Shown here in pieces: positions 7,605 to 14,544 of a stretch of 14,544 nt of DNA (the first letter of the stretch is position 1; the number at the start of each line of letters is the position of its first letter). The notes under the pieces are model-generated. The model made no database searches, was not told the DNA's origin, and saw only the letters and a program-made list of their open reading frames with translations. The position numbers were made by a program, and so were the translations under genes. The stretch comes from CAVYGM01 sp963768025 (GTDB taxonomy: Bacteria > Bacteroidota > Bacteroidia > Cytophagales > Spirosomataceae). The stretch is from positions 1-14,544 of the forward strand of contig CAVYGM010000039.1 in the NCBI GenBank assembly GCA_963768025.1, in the 5' to 3' direction.

Positions 7605-8645
7605 ATGCAAAATACCCCGCAGCGTTACCGAATTCTTCTATTACACCTCTCGTTTTGGGCGGTCTATTTTTCCTTTTTCTTCTACCAGATCACCTACGCC
7701 CGGCGTGGTGAGGAAGTCGTGCTTTGGCGCAGTCTGCTGGATGCTACTACGCACGTACTGATTATGGCCGGGATTGCCTACCTGAACTACTTCTATCTGT
7801 TGCCACGCTTTTTGAAGCACAAACAGTTTGGACGCTACATTCTGGAAATTCTTCCATTGCTTGTCCTGACGGTTGTTTTCCATGTCTACATTAAGCGTCT
7901 GATTTACGCAGGAGCCTCGGGACGGGGGGGATTTCTCTACTCCGATAAGTTCATCATTCAGCATACGTCGAGTGTTATTTTTATCGTGATCTTCATTGGT
8001 ATGCTACGCTTTGCCGAGGATTGGTTTCAGCTGGAAGCCCGTAAAAAAGAAATTGAAAATGAAAAACTGACGGCCGAACTACGCTTTCTGAAAGCGCAGA
8101 TCAACCCGCATTTTTTGTTTAATACGCTTAACAACCTGTACTACCTGGCCTTCACGCAGTCGCCCAATACCACGGTGGTGATTGATAAGCTATCGCAGAT
8201 GATGCGGTACATGATTTACGATTCCAACCACCCCAAGGTACCCCTAAAAAAGGAGATCGAGTACATGGAAAACTACATCAGCCTGGAAAAGCTCCGGCTC
8301 GACAATCAGGTACCCATCAGCCTGGAAGTAAAGGGGAATGTGGATTCGGTGATGATTGAGCCGTTTTTGTTTATTACTTTTTTGGAAAATGCCTTTAAGC
8401 ACGGCGTAAGCAACAACGCGGAGAACTCGTGGGTGAAGGCATGTATTACGGTAACAAGTACGCACTGTACTTACATGGTGGAAAATAGTGTATTGCCCCA
8501 AAAGGAACAGCACGAAGGAAAATCGGGGATCGGCCTGCACAATCTGCGCCGTCGTCTGGAACTCAGCTACCCCAACCAGCATACCTTAGAGGTAGACGAA
8601 ACGCCCGAGAAATACCGGGTTGAACTTACCCTGCAACTATCATGA
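7605..8645 (+). CDS. LytS/YehU-type sensor histidine kinase
   Basis: This encodes a 346-residue membrane kinase. ATG at 7605 is preferred; a TTG at 7578 overlapping the GH3 stop would add nine residues. The N-terminal half has four hydrophobic segments (ILLLHLSFWAVYFSFFFY; VLIMAGIAYLNYFYLL; ILPLLVLTVVFHVYI; SSVIFIVIFIGMLRF) with no recognisable extracellular sensor domain. A short coiled-coil-like linker (EARKKEIENEKLTAELRFLKA) leads to the His_kinase domain motif QINPHFLFNTLNNLYYL, with phospho-acceptor His169. The ATPase region has the N-box EPFLFITFLENAFKHG (Asn262) and the G-box KSGIGLHNLRRRLELSYP. This family pairs with LytTR regulators, and its stop codon overlaps the start of one (ATGA). 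The signal sensed is unknown; close linkage to the GH3 gene suggests carbohydrate or envelope cues. Confidence 0.92.
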   Translation: MQNTPQRYRILLLHLSFWAVYFSFFFYQITYARRGEEVVLWRSLLDATTHVLIMAGIAYLNYFYLLPRFLKHKQFGRYILEILPLLVLTVVFHVYIKRLIYAGASGRGGFLYSDKFIIQHTSSVIFIVIFIGMLRFAEDWFQLEARKKEIENEKLTAELRFLKAQINPHFLFNTLNNLYYLAFTQSPNTTVVIDKLSQMMRYMIYDSNHPKVPLKKEIEYMENYISLEKLRLDNQVPISLEVKGNVDSVMIEPFLFITFLENAFKHGVSNNAENSWVKACITVTSTHCTYMVENSVLPQKEQHEGKSGIGLHNLRRRLELSYPNQHTLEVDETPEKYRVELTLQLS

Positions 8646-9383
8646 GCTATACCTGCGTGATTGTGGACGACGAGCCTTTTGCCCGTAAACTCATGGAAGA
8701 GTACGTGTCGAAGGTACCCGACCTGAAACTGATTCAATCCTGCGCCAGTCCGTTGGTGGCCATTGAGGTACTGCGGGAGAATGCCGGTGGATATTCTGTT
8801 CCTGGATATCAATATGCCCGAAATTACGGGACTGACCCTCCTGAAAGTACTGCAAAAAAAGCCGTTGGTGGTCCTCACCACGGCCTACTCCGAGTACGCC
8901 CTCGAAGGCTACGAACTCGACGTGGCCGACTATCTACTCAAACCAATTACACTCGAACGATTTCTGAAATCGGTGGGCAAAGTCATGAGTCGCCTGAAAA
9001 GCACCACTCAGTCTGCTAACGTCTCCCTACCCGAAGCTGCGCCCGCCGTTGAAGCGCCTAGCCCCTATGTTTTTGTGAAAGATGGTACCAAACTGGTGAA
9101 GATCCTGCTGAGCGAAATCCTTTATATTGAAGGGCTGAAAGACTACGTGGGGATCTACACCAAAGACAAAAAAATAGTGACGCTGCAAACCATGAAAGCG
9201 CTGGAAACGCAGCTTCCCGAAAACCAGTTTATCCGCATTCACAATTCGTTTATTGTAGCTTTTTCGGCCATTGACGCCATTGACCGGGAGAAGGTACAGA
9301 TCGGCAAGGCCTATCTACCGGTTAGTGATACTTACAAGAAGTCTTTTAAAGAATTTATAGAAAAACATCAGGTGGGGGGATAG
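8642..9383 (+). pseudogene. LytTR-family response regulator, disrupted by a +1 frameshift
   Basis: Partner of the preceding kinase, with which it overlaps by 4 bases (ATGA). The first frame gives the receiver start MSYTCVIVDDEPFARKLMEE (acidic pair Asp9-Asp10) up to EVLREN. The second frame resumes as PVDILFLDINMPEITG. The bases GAG AAT G CCG GTG show one extra G at about 8783; dropping it gives a normal 246-residue protein with phospho-acceptor Asp55, Lys100 in LLKPI, a linker, and a LytTR DNA-binding domain from about residue 142 ('YVFVKDGTKLV...ILYIEGLKDYVGIYT...FIRIHNSFIV'). As written, translation leaves the frame and stops at 9019, losing the receiver core and DNA-binding domain. If the extra base is a sequencing error this is an ordinary functional gene, which I consider likely. 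Confidence 0.9.
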
Positions 9384-9406
9384 GAAAAGGGTAAACCTTT
9401 TCGTTT
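9384..9406 (+). terminator. Weak candidate terminator after the response regulator
   Basis: GAAAAGG (9384-9390) and CCTTTTC (9396-9402) form a 7-bp stem with a 5-base loop, followed by only GTTTA. It lies directly after the stop codon of the response regulator, as expected for the end of the GH3-kinase-regulator operon, but the T tail is short. Confidence 0.4.
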
Positions 9407-9415
9407 AACGTCTTA

Positions 9416-9444
9416 TTGATTACAAGCCGGATGTGCGGTATAAT
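9416..9444 (+). promoter_or_regulatory. Sigma70-like promoter candidate before the dehydrogenase pair
   Basis: TTGATT (9416-9421) and a perfect TATAAT (9439-9444) are separated by 17 bases, 46 bases before the start of the small-subunit gene. This matches the E. coli-type consensus. Bacteroidota primary sigma factors prefer a different -7 box, so the match may be chance; placement is right for a promoter. Confidence 0.3.
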
Positions 9445-9490
9445 CCGAACCATTGAAATCTGAATCCTTTTATATTAATCCAATATACCA

Positions 9491-10021
9491 ATGAATCGCA
9501 GAGAAGCCGTTCAACGAATTAGTTTACTCATGGGAGGGGCCCTGTCGGCTCCGGCCATGGCAGGCATCCTCGGCCAGAAAACCAATCTGGGCGAAAGTGT
9601 GCAGGTAACAGCCCAGCAGGAAGCCCTGCTCGCCGAAGTAGCTGATGTCATCATCCCTACTACCTCTACGCCCGGAGCCAAGGCTGCCGGAGCCGAGAAG
9701 TTCATTGTGCGCGTGATGCGCGACTGCTACCCGATGGAGGATCAGAAGAAATTTTACGCTTCGCTGGCTAAATTCGATAGTGACAGTAAGGGTACCCACG
9801 GTAAAAGCTTTGTCTCCCTGAGCAACGACCAGAAAATCGACATGGTCAAAAAACTCACCACCACCGATCAGGCCTTTTTTCGCCGTTTGAAAGAGCTGGC
9901 CGTGACGGGCTACTTTACGTCCGAGGTCGGAGCCAGTCAGGCTTTGGAGTACGTAGAGGTACCCGGCCGATTGGAAGCCTGCATTCCCTATAAGAAAGGC
10001 CAGAAAGCCTGGGCTATTTAA
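9491..10021 (+). CDS. Gluconate 2-dehydrogenase subunit 3 family protein (Tat-exported small subunit)
   Basis: This encodes a 176-residue small subunit of a membrane or periplasmic flavin dehydrogenase. The N-terminus MNRREAVQRISLLMGGALSA has the twin arginines, hydrophobic core and Ala-rich end of a Tat signal peptide, and fixes the start. The remainder matches the gluconate_2-dh3 domain: 'QQEALLAEVADVIIPTTSTPGAKAAGAEKFI' and '...LAVTGYFTSEVGASQALEYVEVPGRLEACIPY' are typical blocks. In known systems (gluconate dehydrogenase, Caulobacter LacC) this subunit carries the Tat signal for a folded GMC flavoprotein that has none, and is needed for its activity. Here the GMC gene follows 133 bases downstream, fitting that arrangement. 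The gene is intact. Confidence 0.9.
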   Translation: MNRREAVQRISLLMGGALSAPAMAGILGQKTNLGESVQVTAQQEALLAEVADVIIPTTSTPGAKAAGAEKFIVRVMRDCYPMEDQKKFYASLAKFDSDSKGTHGKSFVSLSNDQKIDMVKKLTTTDQAFFRRLKELAVTGYFTSEVGASQALEYVEVPGRLEACIPYKKGQKAWAI

Positions 10022-10083
10022 CCGTGGCACCCCTCAGGCTTTGAGCCCGTACCCGGCCTGGATGGCGCAGGGGTGCCACGGTT
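10020..10083. repeat. Large hairpin between small subunit and GMC genes
   Basis: A perfect 15-bp inverted repeat AACCGTGGCACCCCT (10020-10034) / AGGGGTGCCACGGTT (10069-10083) encloses a 34-base loop, which itself contains CAGGC/GCCTG (10035-10039, 10056-10060). It overlaps the last two bases of the small-subunit stop codon. There is no T tract, so it is not a standard terminator. It could be an mRNA-stabilising or attenuating stem, or a copy of a palindromic repeat family. Confidence 0.75.
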
Positions 10084-10154
10084 CTCTACCAGCCATAAAT
10101 CCAGCCAGAAAATCCCAATAGCTAACCACCTAACAGCTAATAACCTACCAAAAA

Positions 10155-11871
10155 ATGTCTTACCTGAATATAGACGCCCAAAAAGAAATGACCTACGACG
10201 CCATTGTGATTGGCTCGGGGGTATCCGGCGGCTGGGCGGCCAAAGAACTGACCGAAAAAGGTCTGAAAGTACTGATGCTCGAGCGCGGCAAGCAGCTCGA
10301 ACACGTAACCGGCTACGAAAACGCCACCAAAGCTCCCTGGGAGCTGAAATACAACGGCAAGCTGACCGAGGACCAGAAGGAAACTCACCCCAAGCTCGCG
10401 CGCGACTACCCATACAACGAGATGACCGAGAAGTACTGGATGAAGGACACGGATGCCAACTACAAAGAGGAAAAGCGCTTTGACTGGTTCCGGCCCAACA
10501 TCGTGGGGGGCAAGTCCATCATGTGGGGACGGCAGTGCTACCGCCTGTCGGACATTGACTTCGAGGCCAACGCCAAGGAAGGCATTGCCGTCGACTGGCC
10601 TATCCGGTATAAAGACATAGCGCCCTGGTACTCCTACGTAGAAAAAATCGCGGGTATCTCGGGTGAAAAACTAGGTTTGCCCCAGCTACCCGACAGCGAT
10701 TTTCTGCCTCCGATGGATATGTTTTGCGTGGAAAAAGAAGTCCGCAAGCGGATTGAGAAAAACTTCCCCGGCCGTAACATGACCATCGGCCGCGTGGCCA
10801 ACCTGTCCGAAGCCCGCAAGGAGCAACTCGGCGTGGGCCGCGCCCCGTGCCAGTACCGCAACAAATGCTCGCTGGGCTGTCCGTACGGAGCTTATTTCAG
10901 CACGCAGTCGTGTACCCTACCCTCGGCCTCCAAAACGGGCAACCTGACCCTACGGCCCGACTCGATGGTGACGAATCTGATCTACGACGACAACCTCAAG
11001 CGCGCCACCGGCGTGCGCGTGGTGGATGCCGTGACGCTGGAAGAGCGCATCTACAACGCCAAGATCATTTTTGTGAACGGCAGTACCGCTGGGTTCTACC
11101 ATGATTATGCTCAATTCCAAATCGGATCGCTTCCCCAACGGAATGGGCAACGATTCGGGACAGCTGGGCCACAACCTCATGGATCACCACTTCCGCACCG
11201 GGGCCAACGGCGACTGGGAGGGCGACCTGGACAAGTACTACTACGGACGCGGCGCCAACGGCATTTACATTCCGCGCTACCGCAACATCGGCAACGACAA
11301 GCGCGACTACCTGCGCGGCTTTGGCTACCAGGGACGCGGCAGCCGCGAAGACTGGAAGCGGGGCATTGCCGAGCTAAGCTTCGGGGCCGACTTCAAAGAA
11401 GAAATGACCGAGCCGGGCAACTGGCAGATGGGCATCGGGGCCTTTGGTGAAACCCTGCCCTACTACGAAAATCAGATGTACCTGCACGCGACTGAAAAGG
11501 ACAAGTGGGGTATGCCTTTGGCCGTATTTGATGCCGACCTGCGCGAGAACGAGAAGAAGATGCGCGTGGACATGGCCAACGACGCCGCCGAAATGCTGGA
11601 AAGCGCGGGCCTGAAAAACGTGAAGACCTACGACCGGGGCTCGTACCTGGGCATGGCGATTCACGAAATGGGTACCGCCCGCATGGGCCGCGATCCGAAG
11701 ACCTCGGTGCTTAACGGCAACAATCAGGTACACGCCGTGTCCAACGTATTCATGACCGACGGAGCCTGCATGACCTCTGCCTCCTGCGTGAATCCGTCGC
11801 TCACCTACATGGCCCTGACCGCCCGCGCGGCAGACTTTGCGGTGAAGGAGATGAAGAAGAAGAATATTTAA
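10155..11871 (+). pseudogene. GMC-family FAD oxidoreductase (gluconate/glucoside 3-dehydrogenase-like), +1 frameshift
   Basis: Catalytic flavoprotein partner of the upstream Tat subunit; it oxidises a sugar or polyol hydroxyl using FAD. It has no signal peptide. The FAD-binding Rossmann motif G20-x-G-x-x-G-G26 is followed by VLMLERG. The central block CQYRNKCSLGCPYGAYF has cysteines 232, 238 and 242, resembling the iron-sulphur cysteines of bacterial FAD glucose dehydrogenases. The frame breaks at GCT GGG T TCT ACC ATG: one extra T at 11094/11095. Removing it gives a 571-residue protein continuing STMIMLNSKSDRFPNGMGND and ending with the GMC C-terminal domain, with His503 in HEMGTARMG and Asn546 in CVNPSLTYMAL, the expected catalytic pair. 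As written, the product runs out of frame to 11450. Likely a sequencing artefact, otherwise a fresh pseudogene. Substrate is not determinable. Confidence 0.9.
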
Positions 11872-11880
11872 AATGAGTTG

Positions 11881-11963
11881 AACCGCAGAGATGCAAAGAA
11901 TGCGCAGAGAGCGCAAAGTTTACCGCAGCGAACTCTGCGAAAACTTTGCGCTCTCTGCGTTTA
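11881..11963. repeat. GCAGAG/GCAAAG intergenic palindromic repeat
   Basis: CGCAGAGAGCGCAAAGTTT (11903-11921) is perfectly inverted at 11941-11959 (19-bp stem, 19-base loop). The loop contains a further CGCAG/CTGCG stem. The left flank (from 11881) repeats the same words, ccgcagagatgcaaag, so the element is built of degenerate GCAGAG...GCAAAG units. Similar 'cgcagagacgcaaag' intergenic repeats are common in many bacterial genomes. It lies between two convergent genes and could also end transcription from both sides. Confidence 0.8.
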
Positions 11964-11983
11964 AAAACTTATCAAACTCCTGC

Positions 11984-12860
11984 TTACTTCAACTGATACG
12001 CCACTACCCCTTTCTTAAAGAACGTAGGTACATATACGATTTTCTTGGCCGCATCGTAGCCGATATCGGCGGAGTTGATTTTATCGGCTTTGGTATCCAG
12101 TAATTTCGTAGTTGTACCATCGGGCTTCACATGGTAGATCTCACCGGACCAGCACGAGACCAGGTATTCGCCGGGTGCTACCTCTTCGATCCCGTCAGTG
12201 CTGCCATCCATCCCCTCGGCCAGCGTAGTCTTGTTGTTCTGAGCATCCAGCTTTTGGAGTTTTCCACTTTCCGTAAATAAAATTCCGTCTGCTACCGCCA
12301 ATACTCCGTTGGGATTTTTGATGCTGTCCAGAACGGTAGTAACCTGTCCATCCTTCAGCAGGTGGATTTTGCCCGCCCGCATGTCCGTAAAATAGACATT
12401 CCCCTGCTTATCAGCGCTTACATCGTTCAGAAAAACGGCGTCCTTAACCGGAGTCTTCTTTGAAATCTTACCCGATGCCAGGTCGATCTCTACCAGGTCC
12501 GCCAAATCGGTGACGTACAGTATCCCATTAGATATACCCATGCCCTTAGGGGCACTCAGACCGGTTACCCAGTTGGCGTCGATGATCTTGCCATCGGTAC
12601 CTACCTTGGCGATCCCCCCTTTGCCGTCTTTGCCGTCGGGTGCTCCATCAATCAGGGAAACGTATAGCACGTTGTTTGAGCCGTCAAACAGCACCGATTC
12701 GGGCGTCATGAGCGTCGTATCTGTAGCTCCAGATTTGTTCCAGAGAAGCCTCGGCTACAACGGTAGTGTCCTGGTCCTGGTCGCTGCCTTCTTCTTTCTT
12801 GGTATCGCAGGAGGCCATTAGCCCTAGGGAAGCCAGCAAAATGAATGGTTTGATGTTCAT
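11984..12860 (-). pseudogene. SMP-30/gluconolactonase-like lipoprotein, +1 frameshift
   Basis: Exported beta-propeller-type protein related to SMP-30/gluconolactonases, metal-dependent lactone hydrolases; the substrate here is unknown. The start at 12860 gives a lipoprotein signal MNIKPFILLASLGLMASC (Cys18) and an acidic linker. The first frame runs to EASLEQIWS, then breaks: on the minus strand AGC T ACA GAT has one extra T (A at 12725 on the plus strand). Without it the protein continues TDTTLMTPESVLFDGSNN and totals 291 residues. Putative metal ligands seen are Glu54 in TPESV, the Asn of FLNDVSAD, the Asn of NPNGV and an Asp of STDGIE. Repeating blade motifs such as GILYVTDLADLVEIDL and NVYFTDMRAGKIHLL fit a propeller. 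It converges on the GMC gene. Probably functional if the extra base is an error. Confidence 0.85.
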
Positions 12861-13011
12861 GTTTTTGGGTAGTTTTGGTAGTTTGGAAAATGGTTTGAGA
12901 AGATCAGGTATCAAAGCAATAAAACAGGGAATTCTAATCTGACCCCCTGCTTTTTTTAATATTTGGGGCTATATTCGGTGGTTTGAGATTCAACACATCA
13001 ACTTCCTCTCC
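12861..13011. promoter_or_regulatory. Divergent intergenic region, SMP-30-like and deacylase genes
   Basis: These 151 bases lie between two divergent starts. Upstream of the minus-strand gene the leader contains a tandem ACTACC motif (aaactaccaaaactaccc read on the minus strand) and a near -7 box TTGCTTTG. A T-run at 12951-12957 and a CAGGG/CCCTG dyad (12925-12929, 12945-12949) are present. No strong promoter could be assigned for the deacylase gene. Confidence 0.35.
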
Positions 13012-14544
13012 ATGCGTTTCCTCTTCTCTTTGTTTCTCATCCTGATTTCACCTAGTCTGATGGCTCAATCTTTGGACGTCCTCATCAAAAATGGTAAGAT
13101 CATGGATGGCACCGGGAACTCATGGTACTACGGGGATATAGGGATAAAGGAGGGAAAAATCACCGCCATAGGTAAATTGGATCAAGCAAAAGCCACCAAA
13201 ACCATCGATGCCAAAGGGCTGGTCGTCGCACCCGGTTTCATCGACGTCCACGCGCATATCGAAGGGGCCGAAGCGGGTACCCCCACCGCCAACAACTTCA
13301 TCTACGACGGTGTCACGACGGTGGTGACGGGCAACTGCGGCGGTTCCAATCTGGATATGGGACAGTACTTTGCCCAAATGGATTCGCTCAAAACCTCCAT
13401 CAACATCGCCTCCCTGATCGGACACAATACCGTCCGCCGGGCCGTGATGGGGGAGGCCCAGCGCGACCCGACCCCCGCCGAACTGGCGCAGATGGAGGCG
13501 CTTGTAGAGAAAGCCATGAAGGAAGGCGCGGTAGGCATCTCCACCGGCCTCATCTACGTGCCAGGTACCTACTCCAAAACCTCCGAAGTACTGGCGCTTT
13601 CCAAAGCTGCCGCCAGACATGGCGGTGTCTATGCCTCCCACATCCGCAACGAGGGCGATGGTGTAGCCGATGCAGTCAACGAGGCTATTTCGATTGGCCG
13701 TGAGGCGAAGATGCCCGTCGAGATTTCTCACTTTAAGGTTACCTACAAACCCAACTGGGGCCGCTCCGTCGAGACCATCGGACTCGTTGAACAAGCCCGG
13801 CAAGGAAGGCCTCGACGTGACCGTGGATCAGTACCCCTACGTAGCCAGCAGTACTACGCTGGATACCACCGTACCTACCTGGGCATTCAGCGGAGGGCGC
13901 GATTCTCTGCACGCGCGGCTCAACGATCCGGCTATTCGTCAGAAGATTAAGAAGGAAATGACGGACAATCTAAAAAAGAAGAAACTCAAAAATTACGATT
14001 ACGCGCTTGTGGCCCGCTACGCGCCGGATACTACCTATAACGGCAAAACGATCAGTCAGATCAACACGCTGAAAGGCCGGAAGGGCAAGCCGATGGACGA
14101 AGCCGAAACGATCCTGGAAATGGTGGAGGCCACTGATCGTACCCAGATGGTCTATTTCAGTATGGACGAAAAAGACCTGGTGCGGATCATGCAGTATCCC
14201 TTCAATATGTTTGCCTCCGACGCGGGCATCGCGCGCTTCGGGGCCGGTATGCCCCACCCGCGGGCCTACGGAACCAACGCTAGGGTACTGGGCCGCTACG
14301 TACGGGAGCAAAAGGTAATCCGCCTCGAAGAGGCCGTCCGACGCATGACCTCCCTGCCCGCCCAGAAGTTCAACCTCCGCGACCGGGGCCTACTACTGCC
14401 CGGCATGGCCGCCGATGTGGTGGTATTTGACGAGGCCACCGTATCCGATGCCGCTGAGTTTACCAACCCCCACGCCTATTCGGTTGGGTTCAAGTATATT
14501 CTGGTAAATGGGGAAGTGACGGTGAGTGAAGGCAAGCATACCGG
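13012..14544 (+). pseudogene. N-acyl-D-amino-acid deacylase-like amidohydrolase, +1 frameshift, 3' end cut by window
   Basis: Metal-dependent amidohydrolase that would release D-amino acids from N-acyl-D-amino acids. A Sec signal peptide (MRFLFSLFLILISPSLMAQS) marks the start and suggests export. Metal and active-site residues visible are His80 and His82 in VHAHIEG, Cys109 in GNCGGS, His210 in SHIRNEG and His240 in ISHFK. The first frame runs to GLVEQAR, then GCC CGG C AAG GAA has one extra C at about 13801. Removing it restores KEGLDVTVDQYPYVASSTT and an open frame to the end of the window, including Asp403 in ASDAGI and the C-terminal beta-domain LLPGMAADVVVFD. About 510 residues are visible and roughly 10-30 more should lie outside. 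As written, the first frame stops at 13950. It could instead be a dihydroorotase-like or D-aminoacylase paralogue of other specificity. Confidence 0.9.

Noticed and set aside
11374..11916. 180-codon minus-strand open frame opposite the GMC gene
   Set aside because: His/Gly/Val-rich composition typical of antisense frames of a GC-rich gene; the plus strand has the conserved GMC C-terminal domain.
12925..12957. CAGGG/CCCTG dyad followed by seven T on the plus strand, terminator-like
   Set aside because: No plus-strand gene ends upstream; it lies between two divergent starts, the stem is only 5 bp and the loop is 15 bases.
8642..13810. Programmed +1 frameshifting as a common mechanism for the four broken genes
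   Set aside because: The four sites share no slippery sequence, stop codon context or downstream structure, and the genes are functionally unrelated.

Overview
The window looks like chromosomal DNA from a member of the Bacteroidota, most likely the Cytophagales (Spirosoma/Dyadobacter-like); this is an inference from gene types, not a database match. The signs are an OMP_b-brl_3-type outer-membrane receptor with a carboxypeptidase-like N-terminal domain, a four-helix LytS/YehU-type histidine kinase with a LytTR regulator, a Tat-exported gluconate_2-dh3 subunit paired with a GMC flavoprotein, many exported lipoproteins, and start codons without clear Shine-Dalgarno sequences. No tRNA, rRNA, CRISPR array, transposase or phage gene was seen.

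Layout. Positions 1-248 carry a short dyad-rich element and the leader of an exported LEA14-like lipoprotein (249-878, +). A 20-bp perfect bidirectional terminator separates it from a convergent VOC/PhnB-like gene (956-1381, -). Next come an exported lipoprotein MsrA (1521-2189, -) and a large outer-membrane receptor with its own terminator (2349-4901, -). A roughly 300-bp divergent promoter region follows. Rightward, a GH3 glycoside hydrolase (5218-7581), a LytS-type histidine kinase (7605-8645) and a LytTR response regulator (8642-9383) form a tight apparent operon. A second rightward unit holds a Tat-signal small subunit (9491-10021) and a GMC oxidoreductase (10155-11871), with a 15-bp-stem hairpin between them. 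A convergent SMP-30/gluconolactonase-like lipoprotein (11984-12860, -) and a divergent N-acyl-D-amino-acid deacylase-like amidohydrolase (13012 to the window end, +) close the window.

How the genes fit together. The GH3 enzyme, the GMC/small-subunit dehydrogenase pair and the SMP-30-like protein would all plausibly act on sugars or sugar derivatives in the periplasm. The GMC/small-subunit pair has the architecture of periplasmic glucoside 3-dehydrogenase or gluconate dehydrogenase, but the cytochrome c subunit is absent here. The two-component pair directly behind the GH3 gene may regulate it or the adjacent receptor. MsrA is an exported repair enzyme.

The most striking feature is that four genes (response regulator, GMC oxidoreductase, SMP-30-like, deacylase) are each broken by exactly one extra base near 8783, 11094, 12725 and 13801. 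In each case removing one base restores a well-conserved protein. The five genes in the first 7.6 kb and two later ones are intact. Sequencing or assembly error is the simplest explanation. The palindrome GGTACC is also strongly over-represented (about 20 copies by eye), nearly all inside genes, where it encodes Gly-Thr or Val-Pro.
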